Assembly: GCA_904419285.1 (NCBI GenBank)
Contig: CAJFQZ010000006.1
Span: 60,218-124,217 of the forward strand
Direction of reading: 5' to 3'
Source of the DNA: Lachnospiraceae bacterium UBA1818
GTDB taxonomy: Bacteria; Bacillota; Clostridia; Lachnospirales; Lachnospiraceae
Length of the DNA: 64,000 bases
Both the position numbers and the translations under genes were made by a program. Positions 51,252 through 60,122 of the stretch are shown here, piece after piece; positions within the stretch are counted from its first letter, which is position 1; each line of letters begins with the position of its first letter. The notes under the pieces are model-generated. The model was not told the origin of the DNA. It searched no databases and worked only from the letters and a program-made list of their open reading frames with translations.

Positions 51252-52133
51252 ATGGGTATCTATATCACAATTTTAGAGCAGGGACTGATCTACGGGATCC
51301 TTGCGCTGGGAGTGTATATCACATACAAGATCCTGGATTTCCCGGATCTGACCGTGGACGGCAGCTTCCCTCTCGGGGCGGCGCTGACAGCGACAATGAT
51401 TACAAACGGAGTCAATCCGTATCTCACCCTTCCTGCATCGTTCCTGATCGGCGCGGCAGCAGGAGTCTGTACCGGACTGATCCATGTGAAATTCAAAGTC
51501 CGGGATCTTCTCTCGGGGATTATTATGATGACGGCTCTCTGGACGATCAACCTCCGTCTGGCGGGAACGGCGAACGTACCGATCTTCGGGGAGGACAGCA
51601 TTTTTGAAAATTCATTTATCAACGGAATCTTTTCCGGAGGACTGGGCACATACAAGACACTGATCATCGTGCTGGTCATCACAGTGATCAGCAAGATCCT
51701 GCTGGATCTCTATCTCAAGACCAAATCCGGCTTCCTGCTCCGCGCGGCAGGGGACAATGATGTGCTCGTCACTTCACTGGCGAAGGATCAGGGCAATATC
51801 AAGATCCTGGGTCTTGCCATTGCAAACGGACTTGTGGCTCTGGCGGGATGTATTTTCTGCCAGGAGCAGAAGGTATTTGAGATCTCCAGCGGTACAGGCT
51901 CGATCGTGATCGGACTTGCCAGTGTGATTATCGGCACAAGCCTGTTCCGGAATCTGACCTTTATGAAAGCGACTACGGCGGTCCTGATTGGATCTGTCAT
52001 ATACAAAGCCTGCGTCGCAGCGGCTCTGAAATTCTTCCAGCCGCAGGATATGAAACTGATCACGGCGGTCCTGTTCCTGATCATTCTGATCATCGGCATG
52101 GAGCGCAGGAAGAAGGTGAAGAAAAATGCTTGA
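51252..52133 (+). CDS. trpY: ABC transporter permease, TrpY-like
   Basis: The 293-residue membrane protein has about eight to nine hydrophobic segments and the family signature ILDFPDLTVDGSFPLGAAL near residue 30. It belongs to the branched-chain-like (LivH-related) permease group paired with TrpX lipoproteins. ATG 51252 is seven bases from GGAGG; an ATG 18 bases upstream precedes that site. It ends eight bases inside the ATPase gene. Confidence 0.88.
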   Translation: MGIYITILEQGLIYGILALGVYITYKILDFPDLTVDGSFPLGAALTATMITNGVNPYLTLPASFLIGAAAGVCTGLIHVKFKVRDLLSGIIMMTALWTINLRLAGTANVPIFGEDSIFENSFINGIFSGGLGTYKTLIIVLVITVISKILLDLYLKTKSGFLLRAAGDNDVLVTSLAKDQGNIKILGLAIANGLVALAGCIFCQEQKVFEISSGTGSIVIGLASVIIGTSLFRNLTFMKATTAVLIGSVIYKACVAAALKFFQPQDMKLITAVLFLIILIIGMERRKKVKKNA

Positions 52134-52899
52134 GTTCAAGGGAATTGACAAATATTATAATCCCGGCACAGTAAATGAGATGTGCCTCTTTGAAAATTTT
52201 AATCTGAAGATCAACGACGGAGAGTTCGTCTCAGTCGTCGGGAGCAACGGATCGGGAAAAACCTCCATGCTCAATATCCTCTGTGGAAGCATTCCTGCGG
52301 ACGCCGGACAGATCATCATGAACGGCGAGGATATCACGAACAGGAAGGAATATAAGAGAAACCGGAAGATCGGACGTGTCTATCAGAACCCGGCGATGGG
52401 AACCTGCCCGTCCATGACGATCCTTGAGAACATGTCTCTTGCGGATAATAAAGGAAAGTTCTACGGACTGAGCCGCGGGATCAACAGGGGGAGAAGCGAG
52501 CATTACAGAGAACTGCTCGGCCAGCTGGGGCTGGGTCTGGAAGACAAGATGGATATCAAGGTAGGCTCTCTGTCCGGCGGACAGCGCCAGGCGATCGCGC
52601 TTCTCATGGCGACTATGACGCCCATTGATTTCCTGATCCTTGACGAGCACACGGCCGCTCTGGATCCGAAAACGGCAGAGCTGATCATGGAGCTGACAGA
52701 TAGGATCGTGAGGGAGAAAAAGCTCACTACGATCATGGTGACCCATAATCTGCGCTATGCCGTGGAATACGGAACCCGCCTTCTGATGATGCATCAGGGG
52801 GAGATTGTGATGGATCTTGCGGGGAAGGAGAAGACAGAGCTGCAGGTGGACGATATCCTTGACAAGTTCAATGAGATCAGTATCGAGTGCGGAAACTGA
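52126..52899 (+). CDS. trpZ: ABC transporter ATP-binding protein, TrpZ-like
   Basis: The 257-residue ATPase has Walker A GSNGSGKTS near residue 40, signature LSGGQRQAIALLMA, and Walker B FLILDEHTAALDP. It energises the TrpXY uptake system. The Walker B sequence has E-H-T instead of E-P-T, which is normal in this subfamily. It is the last gene of the T-box operon. Confidence 0.9.
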   Translation: MLEFKGIDKYYNPGTVNEMCLFENFNLKINDGEFVSVVGSNGSGKTSMLNILCGSIPADAGQIIMNGEDITNRKEYKRNRKIGRVYQNPAMGTCPSMTILENMSLADNKGKFYGLSRGINRGRSEHYRELLGQLGLGLEDKMDIKVGSLSGGQRQAIALLMATMTPIDFLILDEHTAALDPKTAELIMELTDRIVREKKLTTIMVTHNLRYAVEYGTRLLMMHQGEIVMDLAGKEKTELQVDDILDKFNEISIECGN

Positions 52900-52937
52900 T
52901 CCTGAATCAGTAGAAGCTGTTCGAAGATCAAAAGAGA

Positions 52938-52988
52938 AGAAAAAGAACAGTCAGAAGGCTGCGGCCTTCTGACTGTTCTTTTTCTTAT
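52938..52988. terminator. Bidirectional terminator between trpZ and the HicB-like gene
   Basis: AAGAACAGTCAGAAGGC and GCCTTCTGACTGTTCTT form a 17-bp stem with a four-base loop, followed by TTTCTT on the plus strand and flanked by an A-rich stretch that gives a T-run on the minus strand. Confidence 0.9.
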
Positions 52989-53263
52989 TCGTCCCATCCT
53001 TCATAGAAGCGGATGTTCACAGAAATATTTCGGATGATGTCGCCCTCCTCTGTCTCGATGTCCTCGTGGTCTGAGACATAGGGCAGAAGCGGATCGTCCT
53101 CCTCCAGTTCTACCGTGATCCAGGTGCGGGCTGCCTCATTGGCGTTTTCAATGGCGTCTTCCAGAGTCTCTCCGGATGCCTCACAGCATTCCAGGTCCGG
53201 GAACCAGGCTTTGTAGCCTCCGTTTTCTGTCTGCCGAAAAACAGCAGGATATATAAATTTCAT
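52985..53263 (-). CDS. HicB-like protein without HicA partner
   Basis: The 92-residue protein has the HicB-type partial RNase H fold: MKFIYPAVFRQTENGGYKAW, FPDLECCEASGETLEDAIENANEA, then a C-terminal extension where a DNA-binding domain is often found. Here that part is acidic and short, so no ribbon-helix-helix is visible. No hicA toxin lies next to it, and the rest of the gap holds only a tRNA. It may be a solitary antitoxin-like protein. The ATG at 53263 follows AAAGGAG. Confidence 0.75.
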   Translation of the reverse strand: MKFIYPAVFRQTENGGYKAWFPDLECCEASGETLEDAIENANEAARTWITVELEEDDPLLPYVSDHEDIETEEGDIIRNISVNIRFYEGWDE

Positions 53264-53467
53264 GGTCTTCTGCTCCTTTCCAATTTCATTCTTTCTTATT
53301 CTTTCCGCGCGGAAGCGTCTGTCATTCTTCAGATGATCTCTCTGTATTCTTTCAGGGCATCTGAGGTTTCGGAATTTTACCTTTCTCATTATAACGGATG
53401 TATCCGGCTGTTACAAGCAGGTGATTCCAGCTCAAGAAAAAATAAATAATTTTTTTGAAAAAAAGTG

Positions 53468-53496
53468 TTGACTTTTCTTAGGGGGTATAGTATAGT
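53468..53496 (+). promoter_or_regulatory. Predicted promoter of tRNA-Gly
   Basis: TTGACT (53468-53473), 17 bases, TATAGT (53491-53496). The GGGGGTATAG stretch between them may be a GC-rich spacer. It fits a stable-RNA promoter, 34 bases from the tRNA. Confidence 0.65.
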
Positions 53497-53529
53497 ACTT
53501 ATTGTTCCGGTCGACGGAACACAGGAAAT

Positions 53530-53602
53530 GCGACAGTGGCTCAGTTGGTAGAGTACGACCTTGCCAAGGTCGGGGTCGCGGGTTCGAGCCCCGTCTGTCG
53601 CT
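53530..53602 (+). tRNA. tRNA-Gly (GCC)
   Basis: A 73-base cloverleaf: acceptor GCGACAG pairs with CTGTCGC, D-loop AGTTGGTAGA, anticodon stem CGACC/GGTCG with loop TTGCCAA (anticodon GCC), and T-arm GCGGG TTCGAGC CCCGT. The discriminator base is T; CCA is not encoded. It is transcribed alone, with its own promoter and terminator. Confidence 0.95.
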
Positions 53603-53608
53603 CTTCAT

Positions 53609-53648
53609 ACACCTGAATTTCTTGAAAGAGAAGTTCAGGTGTTTTTTT
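53609..53648 (+). terminator. Terminator after tRNA-Gly
   Basis: ACACCTGAA (53609-53617) pairs with TTCAGGTGT (53634-53642), extended by TTTCT/AGAGAA, and a run of seven T follows. Confidence 0.85.
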
Positions 53649-53773
53649 GTTTAATGGAGAACTTCGTTTACAGGGCTTTTCTTCTCCCTGACATCTGTGC
53701 TATACTGTGAATATTGCCATCTGCCCCCGGCGTGGGACAGAATACGCAAGAAATGCTTAAGTGAGGTGTCAGG

Positions 53774-55051
53774 ATGAAGAAGATCAAGATCGGCCTGTTA
53801 GGGCTTGGTACAGTTGGTACAGGAGTGTATAAGCTGCTCAGAAAGCGTGCGGATATCATGGAGAAGACGATCGGAGCGGAGCTGGAGATCAAGAAGATCC
53901 TCGTGCACAATATGAATAAGAAGAGAGAAGGGATCGATCCGGCTCTTCTGACGGATGACTGGCACGAGATCATCGGAGACGATGAGATCCAGATCGTTGT
54001 CGAGGTGATGGGCGGCATGGAACCTGCCAAGACGATCATCCTTGAGGCGCTGAAGGCTGGGAAGAATGTCGTTTCCGCGAACAAGGACCTGATCGCAGAA
54101 GAAGGAAGGATCCTTCTGGATACCGCTCAGGAGTATGGAAAGGATTTCCTCTTTGAAGCTGCCGTTGCCGGCGGGATCCCGATCATCCGGCCGCTGAAGC
54201 AGTGTCTTGCGGCGAATGAGATCTCAGATGTGCTGGGAATCGTGAATGGGACGACAAACTATATCCTGACGAAGATGTTTGAAGAGGGAATGGAGTTCGC
54301 GGACGCGTTAAAGCAGGCGCAGGAGCTGGGGTATGCGGAGGCGGATCCCACGGCGGATGTGGAAGGGCTGGACGCGGGAAGAAAAGTGGCGATCATGGCT
54401 TCCATTGCATTCCACTCGAGGGTTGTATTTTCAGATGTGTATACAGAGGGGATCACAAAGATCACGGCAGCGGATATCGAGTATGCCAGAGAGTTTGACA
54501 GCGTGATCAAGCTGCTGGGCGTGGCGCGCTGCACAAAGACCGGGATCGAGGTCGGCGTGTATCCGATGATGATCGGAAAGGATCATCCGCTTGCATCTGT
54601 GAGGGATTCTTTCAACGCGGTATTTATCCACGGAGACGCGGTGGACGACGCCATGTTCTACGGCCGTGGAGCGGGAGAGATGCCCACGGCCAGCGCAGTG
54701 GCCGGAGATGTGATAGACGTGGCGAGAGACCTGGCATATAACTGTACGGGGCGGATCAGCTGTACCTGTTACCGTCAGATCCCGGTGAAGGATTTCGGAG
54801 AGGTGGAGAATAAGTTCTTCCTGCGGATGCAGGTGGAGAACCGCCCTGGAGTCCTTGCACAGATTGCTCAGGTATTCGGGGAACACAATGTGAGCATTGC
54901 CCGCGTTGTGCAGAAGAACGCCCGGGAAGAGCACGCGGAACTCGTCGTGGTCACGGAAAAAGTGAAAGAGAAGCATATGAAGAGCGCGCTGAGCGAACTC
55001 AGGGAGATGGAAAGCATCTCCGAGATCAGCAGCGTGATCAGAGAATACTGA
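53774..55051 (+). CDS. hom: Homoserine dehydrogenase
   Basis: The 425-residue enzyme reduces aspartate semialdehyde to homoserine, leading to threonine and methionine. The N-terminal nucleotide fold has GLGTVGTGV near residue 9; the catalytic part includes NGTTNYILTKM and EGLDAGRKVAIMA with the lysine near 205. A C-terminal ACT domain (about 350-425) makes feedback control by threonine likely. It has GTGAGGTGTC upstream instead of a strong ribosome site. Confidence 0.95.
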   Translation: MKKIKIGLLGLGTVGTGVYKLLRKRADIMEKTIGAELEIKKILVHNMNKKREGIDPALLTDDWHEIIGDDEIQIVVEVMGGMEPAKTIILEALKAGKNVVSANKDLIAEEGRILLDTAQEYGKDFLFEAAVAGGIPIIRPLKQCLAANEISDVLGIVNGTTNYILTKMFEEGMEFADALKQAQELGYAEADPTADVEGLDAGRKVAIMASIAFHSRVVFSDVYTEGITKITAADIEYAREFDSVIKLLGVARCTKTGIEVGVYPMMIGKDHPLASVRDSFNAVFIHGDAVDDAMFYGRGAGEMPTASAVAGDVIDVARDLAYNCTGRISCTCYRQIPVKDFGEVENKFFLRMQVENRPGVLAQIAQVFGEHNVSIARVVQKNAREEHAELVVVTEKVKEKHMKSALSELREMESISEISSVIREY

Positions 55052-55128
55052 TCCACTGCGGAAAGAGAGCCGGTTCCGGGAATAAAACTGAGTGAACGCA
55101 GAATAGAGGAAGACAGGGTGAGTGCGGA

Positions 55129-55563
55129 ATGGAGGATCGGAGCAGACCGATCGGTTTTATGATAAAGCAGATAAACAATGTATATGAGAAGGATCTGAAT
55201 GAGCGGCTGCGGAAGATCGGCATCACATCTTCCCAGTGCGCTGTGCTCGACTATCTCTTTCATACCAGCAAGGATGAAGTCAGCCAGAGAGATGTGGAGA
55301 AGGGGCTGAATCTTAAGAATCCCACAGTGACGGGGATCTTGAAGCGTCTGGATGAAAAGGGGTATATCCTGTGTGTCCCGAATGCCAGGGACAAGAGAAA
55401 GAAGAATATCTATCTGACAGAGAAGGCTTACGATATCCAGCGGAGGATGGAGACGGACCGGCGGAAGCTGGACCGGGAGCTGACAAGAGGAATGACAAAG
55501 AGAGAAGTGGAATCCCTGACAAAAAATCTGGAGAAACTGCTCTATAACATTGCAGATCCGTGA
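55129..55563 (+). CDS. MarR-family transcriptional regulator
   Basis: The 144-residue winged-helix regulator has SQRDVEKGLNLKNPTVTGILKRLDEKGYI as recognition part (positions about 55-85) and a basic wing ARDKRKKNIYL. ATG 55129 has GTGAGTG upstream. Its target is not evident: the neighbours on either side are biosynthetic genes and no transporter is adjacent. Confidence 0.88.
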   Translation: MEDRSRPIGFMIKQINNVYEKDLNERLRKIGITSSQCAVLDYLFHTSKDEVSQRDVEKGLNLKNPTVTGILKRLDEKGYILCVPNARDKRKKNIYLTEKAYDIQRRMETDRRKLDRELTRGMTKREVESLTKNLEKLLYNIADP

Positions 55564-55629
55564 CCGCAGCCGGAAATCGGAGAAGTTTTGAACGGATAAA
55601 ATGCATGGCGTGATATGAAGGAGGAAACT

Positions 55630-56478
55630 ATGAGCTACGCAGACAGAGTATTTATCGATATGTGCCGGGATATCATAGCGAACGGCACGAGTACGGAAGG
55701 TGAGAAGGTGCGTCCGGTGTGGGAGGACGGGACTCCTGCGTATACGATCAAGAAATTCGGGGTGGTGAACCGATATGATCTGTCGAAAGAATTTCCCGCG
55801 CTGACCCTGCGCCGCACGGCGATCAAGAGCTGCGTGGATGAACTTTTGTGGATCTGGCAGAAGAAATCCAACAATGTGCATGAGCTGAAGAGCCACATCT
55901 GGGACAGCTGGGCAGACGAGACGGGTTCGATCGGGAAGGCGTATGGTTATCAGATGGGCGTAAAGCATCAGTATAAAGAAGGCATGATGGATCAGGTAGA
56001 CCGGGTGATCTATGACCTGAAGAACAATCCGTACAGCCGCCGTATCATGACCAATATCTATGTTCACCAGGACCTGCATGAGATGCATCTGTATCCCTGT
56101 GCGTACAGCATGACATTTAATGTGACGAAGGAGAAGGACAGTGATGTGCTGACACTCAACGGGATCCTGAACCAGAGATCCCAGGACGTGCTGACGGCAA
56201 ACAACTGGAATGTATGCCAGTACGCAGTGCTCCTCCATATGTTTGCCCAGGTATGCGGCATGAAGGCGGGTGAGTTTGTCCATGTGATCGCAGACGCCCA
56301 TATCTACGACCGTCACATCCCGATGGTCGAGGAACTGATCTCAAGAGAACCGCTCCCGGCGCCGAAGTTCTGGCTGAATCCGGAGATCACGGATTTCTAT
56401 GACTTTACGCCGGATGACGTAAGGCTTGATGACTATGAGACACATCCGCAGATCAAAAATATTCCTGTGGCGGTATAG
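55630..56478 (+). CDS. thyA: Thymidylate synthase (ThyA)
   Basis: ThyA methylates dUMP to dTMP using methylene-tetrahydrofolate. The 282-residue protein has catalytic Cys157 in LYPCAYSMTF, the RR pair in SRRIM, and the dUMP-binding HIYDRH segment. The start at ATG 55630 follows GGAGG; an ATG at 55615 precedes that site. It is paired with dihydrofolate reductase 39 bases downstream, which regenerates its cofactor. Confidence 0.95.
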   Translation: MSYADRVFIDMCRDIIANGTSTEGEKVRPVWEDGTPAYTIKKFGVVNRYDLSKEFPALTLRRTAIKSCVDELLWIWQKKSNNVHELKSHIWDSWADETGSIGKAYGYQMGVKHQYKEGMMDQVDRVIYDLKNNPYSRRIMTNIYVHQDLHEMHLYPCAYSMTFNVTKEKDSDVLTLNGILNQRSQDVLTANNWNVCQYAVLLHMFAQVCGMKAGEFVHVIADAHIYDRHIPMVEELISREPLPAPKFWLNPEITDFYDFTPDDVRLDDYETHPQIKNIPVAV

Positions 56479-56517
56479 CAGTGAAATGACCAGCAGGAGC
56501 AGAAAGGAGAAGGACAG

Positions 56518-57018
56518 ATGAAGGCAATCTTGTCGGCAGACAGAAACTGGGGGATCGGATACCAGAACAGGCTTCTGGTCAGCATTCCTTCAGATATGAA
56601 ATTTTTCAGGCAGACGACTACGGGAAAGGTCGTGGTGATGGGGAGAAAGACGCTGGAGAGTTTTCCCAACGGACTGCCGCTTAAAAACAGAACTAACGTC
56701 GTTCTGACGAAGAATCCGGATTACAGTGTGAAGGACGCGGTTATTGTCCACAATGAAGACGAGCTTTTTGAAGAACTGAAAAAGTATAATACGGATGATG
56801 TGTACGTGATCGGCGGAGAGAGTATCTACCGTATGCTCCTGCCTTACTGTGATACGGTGTATGTGACGAAGATCGATCAGGCGTTTCAGGCGGACACTTT
56901 TTTCCCGAATCTGGACGAGATGGATGAGTGGGTGATGACGGAAGAGAGTGAAGAGCAGACCTGCTTTGATCTGGAATTTGCCTTTACAAAATATGAAAGG
57001 CGAAAGGATACCCCATGA
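56518..57018 (+). CDS. folA: Dihydrofolate reductase
   Basis: The 166-residue enzyme reduces dihydrofolate. Signatures: SADRNWGIGYQNRLLVSIPSD in shortened form near residues 6-25, VVMGRKTLESFP near 40-52, and VIGGESIYRMLLPYCD near 100-115. It probably shares a transcript with thyA. Its stop overlaps the start of the zinc-transporter gene by four bases, which may couple the two although they are unrelated in function. Confidence 0.93.
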   Translation: MKAILSADRNWGIGYQNRLLVSIPSDMKFFRQTTTGKVVVMGRKTLESFPNGLPLKNRTNVVLTKNPDYSVKDAVIVHNEDELFEELKKYNTDDVYVIGGESIYRMLLPYCDTVYVTKIDQAFQADTFFPNLDEMDEWVMTEESEEQTCFDLEFAFTKYERRKDTP

Positions 57019-58052
57019 CAGGAAAGACGATAAGGAAGAGTTATCGGAGGAGAGCAGTGAGCATTCTGACGGCCTGCGGACTGTTTTTCACGGGCGTACT
57101 CACAGGATGCGGGGCGGTCCGAGGAGAAAATGAAGCGGATGACGGGAAGATCAGTGTTGTGACGACGATCTTCCCTCAGTACGACTTTGTGCGTCAGATC
57201 GCCGGGGACAGTGTGGATCTGCAGATGCTGCTGAAGCCGGGGGAGGAGACGCATTCTTATGAGCCTACGCCTCAGGACATTATTGCCATACAGAACAGTG
57301 ATATCTTCATCTATGTGGGCGGGGAGAACGATGCATGGGTGGAGGATATCCTGGATTCCATGCCGGAGGCGGACATGGTCACGCTGAAGCTCATGGACTG
57401 TGTGGATACGCTGGAAGAAGAACATGTGGAAGGGATGCAGGAGCAGCCCGGCCACTCGCATGAGGAAGAGGAAGATGCGCATCATGAGGATGAGGCGGAG
57501 GAAGAGGATGCCCATTCTGCACATGAGATCGATGAACATGTATGGACCTCTCCGGTCAATGCATCGAAGATCGTGGAGAAGATCAAGGATCTGCTTGTAG
57601 AGTGTGATCCGGACAATGAGCAGACCTATGAGACAAATGCGGCAGCCTATGAGGAAGACCTGGAGGAGCTCGACGGAGAATTCCGAAGCGTGGTGGACAG
57701 CGCAGAGCGCAGGCTGGTGATCTTCGGAGACCGTTTTCCGTTCCGCTATTTTGCTGATGAATACGGGCTGGACTATTACGCGGCTTTCCCGGGCTGCGCT
57801 TCCGATACGGAGCCCAGCGCGGCAACGATGGCATTTCTCATCAATAAGGTGAGGGAGGAGAAGGTGCCGGCTGTCCTGAAGATGGAACTGAGCAATGAAA
57901 ATATCGCCGGCGCCATCGCTGAGGCGACAGGGACAGAAGTGCGGACATTCTACAGCTGCCACAATCTGTCGGCGGAGGAATTCAAAGAAGGGGAAACTTA
58001 TCTGAGCATGATGCAGAAAAATGTTGAGACTCTGAAGGAGGTATTGAACTGA
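57015..58052 (+). CDS. znuA: Zinc/manganese ABC transporter substrate-binding lipoprotein (ZnuA/AdcA-like)
   Basis: The 345-residue lipoprotein has a signal peptide ending in LTGC (Cys32) and a cluster A-I metal-binding fold. Ligand histidines include His80 in ETHSYEP and His175 in EHVWTSP. A histidine- and acid-rich loop (about residues 145-172, with HSHEEEEDAHH) is the usual sign of zinc rather than manganese specificity. It is the first gene of a znuACB operon. Confidence 0.9.
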   Translation: MTGKTIRKSYRRRAVSILTACGLFFTGVLTGCGAVRGENEADDGKISVVTTIFPQYDFVRQIAGDSVDLQMLLKPGEETHSYEPTPQDIIAIQNSDIFIYVGGENDAWVEDILDSMPEADMVTLKLMDCVDTLEEEHVEGMQEQPGHSHEEEEDAHHEDEAEEEDAHSAHEIDEHVWTSPVNASKIVEKIKDLLVECDPDNEQTYETNAAAYEEDLEELDGEFRSVVDSAERRLVIFGDRFPFRYFADEYGLDYYAAFPGCASDTEPSAATMAFLINKVREEKVPAVLKMELSNENIAGAIAEATGTEVRTFYSCHNLSAEEFKEGETYLSMMQKNVETLKEVLN

Positions 58053-58759
58053 TGGCCCTGATAAAGTGTGAAAATGTATTCATCGGCTATGAGGGACAGA
58101 CCGTGGTCCGCGATCTGAACTTCCAGATCAATACGGGTGATTATCTGTGTATTGTCGGGGAAAACGGCTCGGGGAAAAGCACCCTTGTCAAGAGCCTTCT
58201 CGGTCTGAAAGGCGTAGAGAGCGGCAGGATCGTGTTCGGAGACGGACTGAAGCAGAATGAGATCGGATACCTGCCCCAGCAGACGGATGTACAGAAAGAT
58301 TTTCCTGCAAGTGTGTATGAGGTGGTCCTCTCCGGCAGGCTGAACAGCCGGGGACTCAAGCCATTTTATACGTCGTCTGACAGGCAGCAGGCGTATGAGA
58401 AGATGGAGATCCTTGGAATCCGTGACCTGGCGAAGCAGTGCTTCCGTGATCTCTCAGGCGGACAGCGGCAGAGAGTGCTCCTCGCGAGAGCGCTCTGCGC
58501 CACAAAGAAGCTGCTTCTCCTGGATGAGCCGGTGACAGGGCTGGACCCTCTGGTCACGGCAGAGTTCTATCAGCTGATCCGCCAGATCAACAGAGATTCC
58601 GGAATTGCTGTGGTCATGGTATCCCATGATATCGAGAGCGCTGTGGAAGACGCAAGCCATATCCTCCATCTGCAGGAGAAGGTGCTGTTCTTCGGGACGG
58701 CGGAGGACTACCGGAGGAGCAGAGTGGGAAGAACATTTCTGGGAGGTGAGCGTAAATGA
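58052..58759 (+). CDS. znuC: Zinc ABC transporter ATP-binding protein (ZnuC-like)
   Basis: The 235-residue ATPase has Walker A GENGSGKST near residues 35-43, LSGGQRQRV, and Walker B KLLLLDEPVTGLDP. Its start overlaps the stop of the binding-protein gene in TGATG, and its end overlaps the permease start, so all three are translated together. Confidence 0.93.
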   Translation: MALIKCENVFIGYEGQTVVRDLNFQINTGDYLCIVGENGSGKSTLVKSLLGLKGVESGRIVFGDGLKQNEIGYLPQQTDVQKDFPASVYEVVLSGRLNSRGLKPFYTSSDRQQAYEKMEILGIRDLAKQCFRDLSGGQRQRVLLARALCATKKLLLLDEPVTGLDPLVTAEFYQLIRQINRDSGIAVVMVSHDIESAVEDASHILHLQEKVLFFGTAEDYRRSRVGRTFLGGERK

Positions 58760-59595
58760 TTGATACACTGATCGAAATGCTGTCTTATCCTTTTATGGTG
58801 CGCGCGTTTATCGTGGGTGCGCTGGTGGCGCTGTGTTCTGCGCTGCTCGGAGTGAGCCTTGTGCTTAAGAGGTACTCCATGATCGGGGACGGACTCTCCC
58901 ATGTGGGGTTCGGCGCCCTTGCAGTGGCGACGGCGCTGAACGCCGCTCCTCTCGCGGTGGCGATCCCGGTCGTGATCCTGGCGGCGGTCCTGCTCCTTCG
59001 GATCAGCGGGAACAGCCAGATCAAGGGGGATGCGGCGATCGCGCTGATCTCCACCAGCTCTCTGGCGGTGGGGGTGATGGTGATCTCACTCTCAACGGGG
59101 ATGAATACAGATGTGTATAATTATATGTTCGGCAGTATCCTTGCCATGAGCAGGGAGGATGTGGTGCTCAGCGTTGTCCTCTCGGTGATCGTGCTTGTGC
59201 TTTTCGTTTTCTTCTATCAGAAGATCTTTGCGATCACGTTCGACGAGACCTTCGCCCGGGCGACAGGCGTGAAGGCGGGACTGTACAATACGCTGATCGC
59301 GGTGCTCACTGCGGTGACGATCGTACTCGGTATGCGGATGATGGGCGCTCTGCTCATCTCGAGCCTGATCATTTTCCCGGCGCTCACATCCATGCGGGTG
59401 TGCAGGACGTTCCGCGGAGTGGTGATCAGTGCAGCGGCAGTCTCGGTTGTGTGCTTTGTGGCAGGTATCACGGTGTCCTATCTGTGTGCGACTCCTGCCG
59501 GAGCCAGCGTAGTGATGGCAAATATTGCAGCTCTGGTGATCTATGCTGTTATCGGCGCAGTGAGAAATCTTGGATCCGGCAGCAGACGAAAGTGA
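58756..59595 (+). CDS. znuB: Zinc ABC transporter permease (ZnuB-like)
   Basis: The 279-residue permease of the ABC-3 family has eight or so membrane helices, with SMIGDGLSHVGFGALA near residue 35 and FDETFARATGVKAG near 160, both typical. It ends the znuACB run. No strong terminator is seen before the next promoter at 59622. Confidence 0.92.
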   Translation: MIDTLIEMLSYPFMVRAFIVGALVALCSALLGVSLVLKRYSMIGDGLSHVGFGALAVATALNAAPLAVAIPVVILAAVLLLRISGNSQIKGDAAIALISTSSLAVGVMVISLSTGMNTDVYNYMFGSILAMSREDVVLSVVLSVIVLVLFVFFYQKIFAITFDETFARATGVKAGLYNTLIAVLTAVTIVLGMRMMGALLISSLIIFPALTSMRVCRTFRGVVISAAAVSVVCFVAGITVSYLCATPAGASVVMANIAALVIYAVIGAVRNLGSGSRRK

Positions 59596-59621
59596 AGTTA
59601 AAAAAGATCAAGAATACGCGA

Positions 59622-59650
59622 TTGACAAAGATAATAATACACACTATAAT
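59622..59650 (+). promoter_or_regulatory. Predicted promoter of the ilv T-box transcript
   Basis: TTGACA (59622-59627), 17 bases, TATAAT (59645-59650), a consensus promoter. Confidence 0.85.
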
Positions 59651-59659
59651 GTATTTAAA

Positions 59660-60036
59660 TTTCAGCTTTTAGATTATAATGAAATGCAGTGACAAGGAGG
59701 AGTACACAGTTTTCTGATGCAAAGAGAGGAGATGGCAGGTGAGAATCTCCGTGAAGAGATTGTGGAAGTAGCCTTCGAGCAGTGGACCGAACGACAGAGA
59801 GCAGGATGTACAGTCCGGCGCAGGATCCGCCGGAAGAGTCTGATCGGATGTGCAAGTAGGCTTCAACGTTTTTCCCGCGTTACAGGGAAGCGGTATCGGA
59901 ATTCAGGAGCAGCTTTCGGAAAGAACAGCAGGAGATGGGTTCCCGTATCGGCAGAGTGCAGAGAGTTTTCTCTGAATTTAGGTGGTAACACGGATGAAAG
60001 ATTCGCCCTAAGCATTTCGGTGCTTGGGGCTTTTTC
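59660..60036 (+). promoter_or_regulatory. T-box riboswitch ahead of ilvB, probable isoleucine (AUC) specifier
   Basis: The T-box core TTTAGGTGGTAACACGGAT (59977-59995) is unmistakable, followed by a terminator GCCCTAAGCA...TGCTTGGGGC with TTTTTC (60005-60036). Stem I contains AGAGAGC near 59791-59798 and an apical GGATGTACAGTCC. The specifier is most likely ATC at 59843-59845 in TCTGATCGGATG, fitting isoleucine. The stretch 59700-59760 is longer than usual and may hold extra stems. A 133-codon open frame through the leader is not considered a gene. Confidence 0.82.
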
Positions 60037-60122
60037 TTTCTGCCGGATAGATCGCAGGGCAGCAGGGCATTCCCCGCAGGGACGGAGGCTGCGCAGCGAG
60101 CTGAAAAGAAGGAGGTAGCAAA

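Noticed and set aside
54868..56316. 482-codon minus-strand frame
   Set aside because: It runs antisense to hom, the marR-type gene and thyA; no ribosome site and a composition typical of shadows.
59717..60118. 133-codon plus-strand frame ahead of ilvB
   Set aside because: It runs through the T-box core and terminator, with composition unlike neighbouring proteins.
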